Shown here in pieces: positions 33,701 through 43,300 of a DNA stretch of 64,000 nt. A program made the translations under genes and the position numbers. Below the pieces are notes generated by a model, which was not told where the DNA came from, did no database searches, and worked only from the letters and a program-made list of their open reading frames with translations. The stretch is from NCBI RefSeq assembly GCF_964199755.1, contig NC_133898.1, forward strand, positions 130,818,224 to 130,882,223. The letters run 5' to 3'. Origin of the DNA: Larus michahellis (taxonomy: Eukaryota; Chordata; Aves; Charadriiformes; Laridae). Numbering within the stretch: position 1 is the stretch's first letter; each line of letters starts with the position of its first letter.

Positions 33701-36700
33701 ATCAAGTCTTCCAACGTGGTCGTTAAAGGCGACTTTGAAACCGTCAAGATCTGTGACGTGGGAATGTCCCTGCCCCTGGATGAGAACATGACCGGTAAGT
33801 CGGGTGGCCGGGAAGGGGACCTGGGTGCTGGGTGGCTGCTGGAGTTTGTCACGCTCACCCTCCTGCGTCTTAGCAGGGAAGGGCTGGCGAGGGGTTTGCA
33901 CCGTGCGTGGGTGAAGGGGATCTCCAGAAGGTCCAGGGTAAATTTTCCAGATCTGTGATGTCTGTCTCGCCCTTCCACACCTGTATGTTCATGGAATGGT
34001 CTTGGTTGGAAGAGACCTTTCAGATCATCGAGTCCAACCATCAACCCAGCACTGCCAAGGCCACCACTACCCCATGGCCCTCAGCACCACGTCTGCCCGG
34101 CTTTTCAATCCCTCCAGGGATGGCGACTCCACCACTGCCCTGGGCAGCCTCTTCCAATGCTTCACAACCCTTTCCAGGAGGAAATTGTTCCCAATAGCCA
34201 TCCTAAACCTCCCCTGGCACAACTTGAGGCCGTTTCCTCTTGTGCCATGGCCTGTTCCTTGGGAGAAGAGCCCGACCCCCCCTGGCTACCCCCTCCTTTC
34301 AGGGAGCTGTAGAGAGCCAGAAGGTCTCCCCTCAGCCCCCTCTTCTCCAGGCTGAACACCCCCAGCTCCCTCAGCCGCTCCTCACCAGACTTGTGCTCCA
34401 GACCCCTCACCAGCTCCGTTGCCCTTCTCTGGACACGCTCCAGCCCCTCAAGGTCTTTCTTGGCGTGAGGGGCCCAAACCTGGACACAGCCCTCGAGGTG
34501 GGGCCTCCCCAGTGCCCAGTCCAGGGGGACGGTCACTGCCCCACTCCTGCTGGCCACACTAGTGCTGACACAGGCCAGGATGCTGGTGGCCTCCTTGGCC
34601 ACCTGGGCACACTGCTGGCTCATATTCAGCCGCTGTCGACCAACACCCCCAGCTCCTTTTCCGCTGGGCAGCTCTCCGGCCACTCTGCCCAGCCTGGAGC
34701 GTCCCTGGGGTTGGTGTGACCCAAGGGCAGGACCTGGCCCTTCGTTCCAGGGGCAGGAACGCCGTTGCACGAGGGGTGCTGGATCCGGCCCCACCAGACC
34801 CTGGGGAAGAGATTCTCTTGCCAGAGCGTTAAGTAAATGAATCTTTCTCGTAGGGGTAGAAGGAAGCGCGAGCCAAAGGCAGGCGTTATAAAGACTTCAT
34901 GTAAACGAGAAGCAGATGGCTAATGGCGTCGTGGCTTGGCTGTGAACAGCGGGAATGTGTTTGGGTTAATTACAAGAATGCTTTTCTCTGCCCCTTTACA
35001 CAGCGCTTGGGCCTGCGACAGCCTCGTAATTTATAAAGCCGCTCTATTACATTTTTATTAGTAGCTGCTCCCTTTTATAAGGAGCGAGAGAGGTGGAGGC
35101 AGCGCCCCGGTGTAATCTCCCGGAGAGGAGCGTGGTTGAAGTACCCCTTTCTGGGCTGGTTTAACAGGAAAATAGTCCTCTCCCCCCCAGCCCTGACGTT
35201 GGGGTCTTGCGGAGACAACGGGCACCCACCGATCACGAAGGTGCTGGGTCCCCGGCGGGTGGCAGCCAAGGATTAAAGCGCAACAGCCCGTGAAGTGTTG
35301 AGGGATTTGGGCATTCGCTTCCCCTTCCAGGCTTTGGAGATCAGCCCGGCGAGAGAAATGTGTTTCTCGAGCATCTGAGATTGGCTGACAGCTCGGGAAT
35401 TTGCTACGGACAGAGGGGGAAAATGCGGCATCCCCCTCTTGGGAAGCGGGATAGAGGGGAAGGAGGCAGAGCTGGCGTGTCCTTCGTCAGGCTGAGAGCT
35501 GATGGCTTCGGCTCTCCCAAGGGTCGTCAAGATCAAGGAGGCATTAAACTGAACAAAGCAGTGAGAGCTTGAAGAAACCAGGATTGTGGGGCTGGGAGGA
35601 ACCGTGCGGTGGAGGCTGAGGGAGCCCCAGGAGCACCGGGGTGGCGTTGGCTTTGTCCCCTGGGATCGCGCAGGGAAAGTGAAGGTGCCCTGTCACCCCG
35701 GTCCTGCCTCCTTGTGGGGAGAACCAAGCTGGGGAAGGGTAAAATGCACGTAATTTCTCACCTCTTCGTGGCAGGGCGCCTTTCAGCAGGGTTGAGCTAC
35801 AGACGGTGTCTTGCCATGTCTGCAAGGCCCCGCAGCCAGCCAAGCCGCGTTCTTCCCTTCCAGTGAGCGACCCGGAGCTGTGCTACGTGGGCACCGAGCC
35901 CTGGAAGCCCAAGGAGGCTCTGCAGGATGACGGCGTGATCACCGACAAGGCTGACATCTTCGCTTTTGGGCTGACTCTCTGGGAAATGATGACCCTCTCC
36001 GTGCCCCACCTCAACCTGGACGATGACCTCGACGACGAAGGTTTGTCGCTGCACCTTGCTTCTGAGCAACTTCTCCTAGAAATGCTGTCCTCTCTTAGGA
36101 GGGTTGATTTTTGCAGCGTGTTAGTAACTCCAAAAGGCTGGGTTTCCCTTGGGTGCCATCCAAAGGGCTTGCAAATCTGTCTCTGATGCGTTTCCCAGCT
36201 CTGCTTCTGCACATAGGGAGCTCAGCGGGGAGTTTGCTGCAGCACCGAGGGGCTCAGCACCGTCCCACGGCCGCTCTGCGCTTGTAGGTGGTGTTCAGCG
36301 TTTGTGCAAGGGCTGCGTTCAGCTTCATTTAGCTTTTTAACTCCACAAGAGAAGTTGATAAATGGTGGTAACTAATCACTGCCATCCAGAGCTCTTTGCA
36401 AGTGCTCCAGCTGCTTGTCTAAACGGCTGGAAAGAGCTGCTCCAAATTCTGCTGCTTGTCAGCGCGGTTCAGTGGGCTTGAAAGATGTCGCCAAGCCTGA
36501 CTGCTGCTCCCCCGAGAGCCCCACGGTGTGCTTGGCTGTGCCCTGGCCCCATCCCCTGTCCTTTGCTGTCATGGCAGCGTAGGAGCAATCTGCCAGGCTG
36601 TAGCTGTGGGCCGGATGATGGGGAGATAGCGCAGAAATGGTGTGGCCAGAAAAGCTTCAAATGACACCGTGCTTGAAATGGCGCACAAAAATATTTAAGG

Positions 36701-37955
36701 CAGCTGAGCCTTTTGGAAAAGAGAAGCTGAAGTGAGTGTGCTGTGCCCCGGCCGAGGGTGCTCGGGGCTGGGCCCTCGCTGCCAAACACCCGCTCGGCTC
36801 TGAGAGGACAGGGGAAGCACTTTGAGATACTTTGGGCACCTCCTGTGCACCCAAGTGAGGATTTATCATAGAATCATTTAGGTTAGGAGGGACCTTTCAG
36901 ATCATCGAGTCCAACCATCAACCCAACCCTGCCAAGGCCACCACTACCCCATGGCCCTCAGCACCACGTCTGCCCGGCTTTTCAATCCCTCCAGGGATGG
37001 CGACTCCACCCCTGCCCTGGGCAGCCTCTTCCAATGCTTCACAACCCTTTCCAGGAGGAAATTGTTCCCAATATCCATCCTAAACCTCCCCTGGCGCAAC
37101 TTGAGGCTGTTTCCTCTTGTGCCATGGCCTGTTCCTTGGGAGAAGAGCCCGACCCCCCCTGGCTACCCCCTCCTTTCAGGGAGCTGTAGAGAGCCAGAAG
37201 GTCTCCCCTCAGCCCCCTCTTCTCCAGGCTGAACACCCCCAGCTCCCTCAGCTGCTCCTCACCAGACTTGTGCTCCAGACCCCTCACCAGCTCCGTTGCC
37301 CTTCTCTGGACACGCTCCAGCCCCTCAAGGTCTTTCTTGGCGTGAGGGGCCCCAAACTGGACACAGCCCTCGAGGTGGGGCCTCCCCAGTGCCCAGTCCA
37401 GGGGGACGGTCACTGCCCCACTCCTGCTGGCCACACTAGTGCTGACACAGGCCAGGATGCTGGTGGCCTTCTTGGCCACCCCCTCGTTTGGAGTTACACC
37501 AAGCAGACAAGCGGGGAGCAACAGGATGGGATGGGGCAGGGGCTGCTACAGTTGCCTGTGGGCAGATCCATGCCCTGGAGCAATATAAAGCTAAAAATTC
37601 TATGCGCTGTGCAAGGAAAACTCTCGCTCCAGCTTTCACACTGGCACGGCCCTTCGGGCTGGCTTGTGTTTTTCTACCTCTGTCTCCAGGCAGCCAGGGG
37701 ATGTTTCCTGACTCTCCTGCTCTCAGCGTCTCTTGGCTGCAGAGCCTTTTCCCAGCCAGCTCCGCAGGGGTGACTCAGAGTTATTCTGCTGGGAGAACAG
37801 GGTTAGATACAGCTTCAAAATAAGTGATTTAAGTCAAAGGAAAAATAATGGCGTAGCCCAGGCAGTAATTAGGACTAACAAAAGAATAGCAAAGCTGACA
37901 TGTAGGTCACATACCACCACACCCCTGCTGAGAAGGACTTGGGGATACTGGTGGA

Positions 37956-37991
<36 letters not shown>

Positions 37992-38891
37992 GACATGACC
38001 CAACAATGTGCGCTGGCAGCCCAGAACCCCCCCGCAGCCTGGGCTGCATCCCCAGCAGCGTGGGCAGCAGGGCGAGGGGGGGATTCTGCCCCTCTGCTGC
38101 GCTCGGGGGAGACCCCCCTGCAGTGCTGCCTCCAGCGCTGGGGCCTCGGCACAGGAGAGACACGGAGCTGTTGGAGCGGGGCCAGAGGAGGCCCCGGAGA
38201 TGCTGGGAGGGCTGGAGCCCCTCTGCTGGGAGGACAGGCTGGGAGAGCTGGGGGGGTTCAGCCTGGAGAAGAGAAGGCTCCGCGGAGACCTTCCAGCCCC
38301 TGCCAGTCCCTCAAGGGGCTCCAGGAAAGCTGGGGAGGGACTCTGGAGCAGGGAGGGGAGCCATGGGACGAGGGGGAAGGGTTTGACACTGGAAGAGGGG
38401 AGATTGAGATGGGATATTGGGAAGAAATTCTTTGGTGTGAGGGGGGTGAGCCCCTGGCCCAGGTTGCCCAGAGAAGCTGTGGCTGCCCCATCCCTGGAGG
38501 GGTTCAAGGCCAGGTTGGCCGGGGCTTGGAGCAACCTGGGCTGGTGGGAGGTGTCCCTGCCCAGGGCAGGGGGTGCCACTGGGTGGCCTTTAAGGTCCCT
38601 TCCCACCCAAACCATTCCATGGTTCTATAATCTGCCGGGGTGCAAAGCCCTACGCCATGACCCTTCCCCCCACCTTCCTGTCCAGACGAGTCTTTCGATG
38701 AAGACTGCTTTGACGAAGAAGCTTATTACGCAGCCCTGGGAACCCGCCCGGCTCTCAACATGGAGGAACTGGACTCATCCTACCAACACATGATCGACCT
38801 CTTCTCCATCTGCACCAGCGAGGATCCCAAAAAGCGTCCCTCGGCCGCGTGCATCGTGGAAGCCTTGGAGGCAAGTTTGGCCCAGGAATAA
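24728..38891 (+). CDS. PBK: PBK (TOPK), PDZ-binding kinase, complete
   Basis: Coding exons 24728-24776, 26139-26229, 29673-29815, 32687-32856, 33665-33794, 35864-36040 and 38686-38891 sum to 966 nt: 321 residues plus TAA (human 322). This is a dual-specificity, MAPKK-like mitotic kinase. Visible: glycine loop [10 protein letters not shown] (35-44), AVKK (58-61), EEAKIL (80-85), catalytic loop HGDIKSSN (161-168; HGD replaces HRD, normal for this family), CDVG in place of DFG (181-184, also normal), GTEPWKPKE (204-212), [13 protein letters not shown], and an acidic stretch before [13 protein letters not shown]. Two differences from the human protein: no Thr-Pro near the N-terminus (FKSQ where human has FKTP), and the C-terminus [10 protein letters not shown] lacks the ETDV PDZ ligand. 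The start is the first ATG of exon 2. It converges on ESCO2. Confidence 0.95.
25125..25200 (+). mobile_element. CR1 3' end nested in the LTR
   Basis: gggccaggtgacctttaaag to attctattctatgattctgtg, the typical CR1 3' terminus. It separates the left and right parts of the LTR, so the CR1 came later. Confidence 0.8.
25269..25310 (+). repeat. (TCC)n microsatellite
   Basis: About 12-13 tcc/cct units inside the LTR, an expansion of its ccttcctcctt segment. Confidence 0.9.
25634..25897 (-). mobile_element. CR1 LINE 3' fragment
   Basis: Minus orientation: tcatagaaccatagaactgt to gaggccgtttcctcttg. Confidence 0.9.
26139..26229 (+). CDS. PBK: PBK exon 3 (glycine loop)
   Basis: 91 nt, acceptor tctttttag, donor AAAAG|gtgcgt. 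Encodes [20 protein letters not shown] and flanking residues. Confidence 0.95.
26230..29672 (+). other. PBK intron 3
   Basis: Largely foreign: ERV remnants on the minus strand between about 27264 and 28642. Open minus-strand frames at 26580-26873 have no family I recognise and may also be retroviral. Nothing specific seen in 29160-29670. Confidence 0.6.
27264..28642 (-). mobile_element. Decayed gammaretrovirus-like ERV, antisense to PBK
   Basis: Read on the minus strand: a tRNA-Pro-like primer-binding site (28642-28625, TGGAGGCGCCCGTCCG, imperfect), then a gag matrix-like start at 28317 ([18 protein letters not shown], glycine at position 2), then a second gag-like piece with [10 protein letters not shown] and GSFEL in another frame. 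The two gag frames differ by one base at an A8 run, a frameshift. Farther on, 27386-27264 carries a reverse-transcriptase-like stretch ([20 protein letters not shown]) that ends in a stop. Most of gag and pol is missing or unreadable and no env was recognised. LTR limits are uncertain; the first could lie between 28643 and about 29130. It is not able to make protein as it stands. Confidence 0.65.
29673..29815 (+). CDS. PBK: PBK exon 4 (VAIK lysine, helix C)
   Basis: 143 nt, acceptor cccctgcag, donor GTGG|gtaagt. Encodes [16 protein letters not shown] through LQHPNIVG. Confidence 0.95.
30138..30743 (-). mobile_element. CR1 LINE 3' fragment
   Basis: About 600 bp, minus orientation, from aatcatagaattgtttgggc to ctgacacaggccaggatg. 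Confidence 0.92.
31548..32268 (+). mobile_element. CR1 LINE 3' fragment
   Basis: About 720 bp, plus orientation, ending ttccagcccaaaccattctc. Nearly identical over ~600 bp to the copy at 37918-38628, suggesting two young copies of one subfamily. Confidence 0.92.
32687..32856 (+). CDS. PBK: PBK exon 5 (hinge region)
   Basis: 170 nt, acceptor cttggaag, donor CTGAAG|gtatgt. Encodes [20 protein letters not shown] to [10 protein letters not shown]. Confidence 0.95.
33665..33794 (+). CDS. PBK: PBK exon 6 (catalytic loop)
   Basis: 130 nt, acceptor gcctctcag, donor ACCG|gtaagt. Encodes [19 protein letters not shown] and [14 protein letters not shown]. Confidence 0.96.
33795..35863 (+). other. PBK intron 6
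   Basis: CR1 at 33988-34750. The remaining ~1.1 kb shows no feature. Confidence 0.7.
33988..34750 (-). mobile_element. CR1 LINE 3' fragment
   Basis: Minus orientation, same subfamily as 30138-30743. The longest copy in the window; reaches gggttggtgtgacccaaggg. Confidence 0.9.
35864..36040 (+). CDS. PBK: PBK exon 7 (activation segment, helix F)
   Basis: 177 nt, acceptor cccttccag, donor GAAG|gtttgt (a weaker donor than its neighbours). Encodes [13 protein letters not shown] and [20 protein letters not shown]. Confidence 0.95.
36870..37480 (-). mobile_element. CR1 LINE 3' fragment
   Basis: Minus orientation: tcatagaatcatttaggttagg to caggatgctggtggcc. Confidence 0.92.
37918..38628 (+). mobile_element. 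CR1 LINE 3' fragment with internal poly(A)
   Basis: Plus orientation, ending ccaaaccattccatggttct. Carries a 32-A run (37957-37988) where the element normally has a short A stretch after gtggac. Confidence 0.92.
38686..38891 (+). CDS. PBK: PBK exon 8 (C-terminus and stop)
   Basis: 206 nt, acceptor cctgtccag. Encodes [20 protein letters not shown] to [13 protein letters not shown], then TAA (38889-38891). The stop overlaps an AATAAA at 38887-38892. Confidence 0.95.
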
Positions 38892-38899
38892 AAGCATCC

Positions 38900-38976
38900 G
38901 AGCTCCTGCACTCGCCCCGCGGAGCTCGGGGACAGCAAAGCTGTCCCCGAGCTCCGCGGGGCGAGTGCAGGAGCTC
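38900..38976. repeat. Perfect 37-bp inverted repeat with 3-nt loop in the PBK 3'UTR
   Basis: Left arm 38900-38936 (gagctcctgcactcgccccg...), loop AAA at 38937-38939, right arm 38940-38976. I compared the arms base by base and found no mismatch. It starts 8 nt after the PBK stop codon. The RNA would form a very stable GC-rich hairpin. It could be a recent template-switch inversion, a functional hairpin or an assembly fold-back. Confidence 0.95.
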
Positions 38977-39629
38977 AGGGATTTAACTTTGAAGGTTTTA
39001 TCCTTATCCTGTGTAGTTAAAACTACAGCCTGAACTCATTATGCACTAACCCCTGGCTGAAGGGGATTGCTCTAAGTTGCTTCTCGAGCAATCCCCTCCC
39101 ACCTCCACCTAGGGCCTAAAATAAGCTACACGCTCTGCGCAAGAGTTGTGCTTTTAGTTGTCACGTTACAGCTGCTTTCAAAGCCTTCCCTCTCTCTCTT
39201 TCTCTCTCTGGGTTGAATTAACAAGTTTGGGGACCGAGATGTTAAAAATAAATAGTCTTTATTCATCTCGGCCTGAAAGCGGTGTGTTTTTTCCACCTCA
39301 GGAGAGGGTGGGGGTGTGTCTCAAGGAGAAGGTTTCCTGACACACCAGGTTGTTCTGCAGAAAAGCGTACCACGCTAAAAGAGGATGTAGGATCAAGAGA
39401 AAAAAAAGGAAAAAAAACAAACAGTCTCTTGGACACTTACTAAATAAAACCCCGCTGGCTGGGGAAATTCCTGCCCTCATCTGGCTGGAGACGAAGAGGT
39501 TGCAACACAGACTTGTCCCGTTCCTCCCTGCAGGCACCGCTCCTTTCTCATCTGAACCCTTCAAATGAGGAGAGCGTCCAAATTTGGAAGCCTTCCTCCG
39601 TCTCCCGCGCACAGAAATCAGCTCGAAAA
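38977..39629. other. Convergent PBK/ESCO2 3' interval
   Basis: Holds the likely PBK polyadenylation site (39247-39252). The two transcripts would end about 350 bp apart and not overlap if the favoured signals are used. Confidence 0.6.
39247..39252 (+). terminator. PBK: Likely PBK polyadenylation signal
   Basis: AATAAA in gttaaaaataaatagtc, followed about 30 nt later by a GT-rich stretch (ggtgtgttttttcc). Another AATAAA overlaps the stop codon (38887-38892) and a third lies at 39443-39448. This one has the best downstream context. Confidence 0.65.
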
Positions 39630-39645
39630 GCAACATTTCACACAT

Positions 39646-39651
39646 TTTATT
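39646..39651 (-). terminator. ESCO2: Likely ESCO2 polyadenylation signal
   Basis: TTTATT on the plus strand, i.e. AATAAA on the ESCO2 strand, 537 nt after the stop codon and followed by a T/G-rich stretch (gatttctgtg). Cleavage expected near 39625-39635. Confidence 0.65.
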
Positions 39652-40187
39652 GAGCAGGGGGCCCCTGGGGCACTCTCCCCGGCAGCACAACGCCAGGAGG
39701 GTTCCAGGCCTTACCCACCGGGGGAAATCCTGACACGCATCAGTCATTTTAAGACCTCTTATGCTCTTTACATCAATTTAGCAACTTTTTGTTCCGTAAG
39801 TTTAGCAAACTCCTCCCCGCCTTTCACAGCGCACACGCAGCAGAGCGCGCAGAGTTACGTCCCCACACATCAGGGAGAAAACAGCCATCTTTATATTAAT
39901 TCCACCTTTTAAAGAAATTAAGTTACTTGCAATAAAATTTAATCTCAGAAGAAACAAAACCTACCTGAAATCCAAGCAAGGTTCCACAGCATACACTAAA
40001 ATACAACACAACTCTGTACACAAAGTGACACACTCTCCCCCCAGCTCGCTCACGGCGGGAGGAAGAACTAGCGCTCAGCAGGAGAACAGCGTTTAGCCAG
40101 GTAACAACGCTTTAAGAAGCGTTAATTTCAACATCAAATTATTTTAGGCGATTTAAACAAACCTCAACTTGCAATAATCAAGCCGCC

Positions 40188-40326
40188 TCAGTTGTTATAC
40201 ATAAAATTGTACACAAGGAAGCGCGGGGTTTGGCAGTATTTCGTCGCAAACAGCTTGCCGTCCGGCGTGGGGTCGGAGAAGGCGATTTCGTGGGCGCCGA
40301 GGTAGCAGCCGTACATGAAGGTGCTC
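40188..40326 (-). CDS. ESCO2: ESCO2 exon 11 (C-terminus)
   Basis: 139 coding nt encoding [30 protein letters not shown] and the end [10 protein letters not shown], then TGA (40190-40188). Acceptor ctctctttcag. Confidence 0.95.
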
Positions 40327-43300
40327 CTGAAAGAGAGAGCAGAGCTGTCGGGGGGGTGCAGCGGTGTCCCTTCCAGCCCCCCTCAGCAGGGAGCTGTTAT
40401 TTCTTCTGTCATAGAATCGTTACAGTCGGAAGGGACCCTTCAGATCAAGTCCAACCATCATCCCAACGCTGCCAAGGCCACCACTACCCCACGTCCCTCA
40501 GCACCACGTCTGCCCGGCTTTTCAGTCCCTCCAGGGATGGCGACTCCACCACTGCCCTGGGCAGCCTCTTCCAATGCTTCACAACCCTTTCCAGGAGGAA
40601 ATTGTTCCCAATATCCATCCTAAACCTCCCCTGGCGCAACTTGAGGCCGTTTCCTCTTGTCGAGGAAGAGCCCGACCCCCCCTGGCTACCCCCTCCTTTC
40701 AGGGAGGTTTTTTTGCTTTGCTTTCAAACCAGAGAACCGCTGTGAGATGCCAGTTTGCCCTCTCAGATTCTGGTGTAATCAGGAACCAGGAGGCATTTTA
40801 AAATTAGGAAGAAGGGTAACCTAAGACCAAATACGGGCAGAAGTCCCCCAAATACAGTTTTACGTGGAAATGTAGAAGTTTCAGTTAAATATGTTGGAGC
40901 AGTTCCTGAGTGAGGTCTACCACGGCAGTGCCCGGACTCTCCTGGGCACCCACAGGTCACCCAGGTCCAGCTGGCTCGCACGGCCTGCGGGTCTGGAAGG
41001 TGGCACAGAGGTAGCACATCTACTGGCACATCAAACGCTAACCACAGGAGGAACCGGAGACCAAACACCAGCTGAGAAATTTTCAGGATACTGAGCTTCA
41101 GATACAATGATTATAAAATATATAAAAATATATACGTATAGAATCACAGAATGGTTTGGGCTGGAAGGGACCTTTAAAGGCCATCTAGTCCCAACCCCCT
41201 GCCATGAGCAGGGACATCTTCAACTAGACCAGGCTGCTGCAAACCCCGGCCAACCTGGCCTTGAACCCCTCCAGGGATGGGGCAGCCACAGCTTCTCTGG
41301 GCAACCTGGGCCAGGGGCTCACCCCCCTCACACCAAAGAATTTCTTCCCAATATCTCATCCAAATCTCCCCTCTTTTAGTTTAAAGCTATCACCCCTTGT
41401 ACGTGCTACTACAGGTTCATGAACTACCAAGTTCCCGCTCAAGGCGGTCCATATCACAGGCAAGGGGAAGTTTTTAACTCTTCCGTCCAGCTGGGTTTGA
41501 ACTTTTCAAGCTCGGAATTTCCTACCCAGCCAAACTCAAGTGTTTGGGCCCATCAACTTCTCCATTAAAAAAAAAAAAAAAAAAACACACCAACAAAAAC
41601 CACCAGTATTTTTTCCCAAGCAGCACAGTTTCTCTTGGAAAATCCAGTCTGTGTAGCTCTGTGTTCCGGTTATACCCAGCAGTTAACAGCCTGGCCCACA
41701 CTTGTGTCAGATTTTAAATGAAAGCATTACTTAAATATTAGATATACACAGAGTATCTGTCCACTTGATATCCTTCCACTATAAAGTGGGGATTTCAGAC
41801 TTGCCTAAGGACGCAAATTTTTCCCTTTCCGTGAGTTCCTTCTAACCACTTTTGGCTGCAATCATCGTTTTTTTCCCCCGCAAGGACAAACCCAAGGTGG
41901 GATACCAGCTCCCCACGGCCCTCCCGCCGTTCCCTACCTGACCGCGTCCACCATGCGACGGGCGATGCCCTTCCCGCGCCTCGGCCCGAACACCCAGATC
42001 CTGCTGATGCCGCAGATAGCGGGTTCTGGCTCCGTGGAGCAGCGCCAAGCCCGCTGGTGCTGCAGCACGTCCTGGTCCTGCTCGGGCGACAGTGTGGCTC
42101 CTGGCTCTGACAGCACCCGGAAAGCCTGCGTGGATGAGAATCACAGAATCAGACCAGCAGGGGTTGGAAGGACCTCTGGAGATCATCCCGTCCAACCCCT
42201 GGCCAGAGCAGGGTCACCCAGAGCAGGTGGCACAGGAACGCGTCCAGGCGGGGTTGGAATGTCTCCAGAGACGGAGACTCCCCCACCTCTCTGGGCAGCC
42301 TGTGCCAGGGCTCTGCCACCCTCACAGCAAAGAAGTTCCTCCTTGTGTTGAGATGGAACTTCCCATGGTCGCGTTTGTGCCCATTACCCCTTGTCCTGTC
42401 CCCGGGCACCACTGAGAAGAGCCTGGCCCCATCCTCCTGACACCCCCCCTTTCAGTATTTACAAGTGTTGATAAGGTCCCCCCTCAGCCGTCTTTTTTCC
42501 AGACTGAAAAGACCCAAATCCCTCAGCCTTTCCTCATCAGAGAGATGTTCCAGTCCCCTCAGCATCTCGGTAGCCCTTTGCTGTCCCCTCCCCAGCAGTT
42601 CCCTGTCCTTCTGGACCCGGGGAGCCCAGAACTGGCCCCAGTGCTCCAGCTGTGGCCTCCCCAGGGCAGAGCAGAGGGGGAGGATGACCTCCCTCCACCT
42701 GCTGGCCACACTCTTCTTGATGCCTCCCAGGATGCCATCGGCCTTCTTGGCCACGAGGGCACATTGCTGACCCATGGGCATTCTGTTGTCCACCAGGACT
42801 CCCAGGTCTCTCTCTACAAAGCTGCTGACACAAACAGCCCCAGTGATTAGCCTGCAATTTCACCCCCTCCCCATACAATTAACAGCACGTACCTGCTTGA
42901 TTGATTCAGCCACTAAGCACCCAACAATCATTTTCTCGTTGGACACAAACAAGTATATTTTGGTCTTGGCTGGGCAGCTCAACGAAACTTGCTTAAACCC
43001 CAATTCATTATCTACGATCTCCCGCACGTCTTCTGCCTAAGAGAACAAAAGCAGAGAGAGGTGTGTTAGGAACTAACAGACATGTTCTTTGGTGTGAAAG
43101 CTGTCAGAAAGGGGACTTGTTCCCTCAAATCATCCTGTGCTTACACAGATCAGGCTCTAACTACGTACAGACACTAAAGAACAGGATCTCGCTCGTGTCT
43201 TCATCCCCCTAAACCTCTCACAGAGCGCAGCTGCCCCTCACCCCAGTTCTCGGGATGGAAAGGATCAGGTTGTGTTGGTCAGGTAAGAAAAAGCTTCAGC

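Larger units (their letters stand above)
36041..38685 (+). other. PBK intron 7
   Basis: CR1 at 36870-37480 (minus) and 37918-38628 (plus). The second ends only 58 nt before exon 8. Nothing recognised in 36041-36870. Confidence 0.7.
40327..41937 (-). other. ESCO2 intron 10
   Basis: Two sense-oriented CR1 fragments (40411-40705 and 41139-41400) and an A-rich run near 41567-41585. Otherwise unremarkable. Confidence 0.7.

Noticed and set aside
33720-33770. PBK with HGD and DVG in place of HRD and DFG, suggesting a dead kinase
   Set aside because: Human PBK has the same residues and is active, so this is normal for the family.
30138-38628. Inverted CR1 pairs in PBK introns as drivers of circular RNA or RNA editing
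   Set aside because: The minus copies and the plus copies within PBK belong to two different CR1 subfamilies, so long pairing is less likely.
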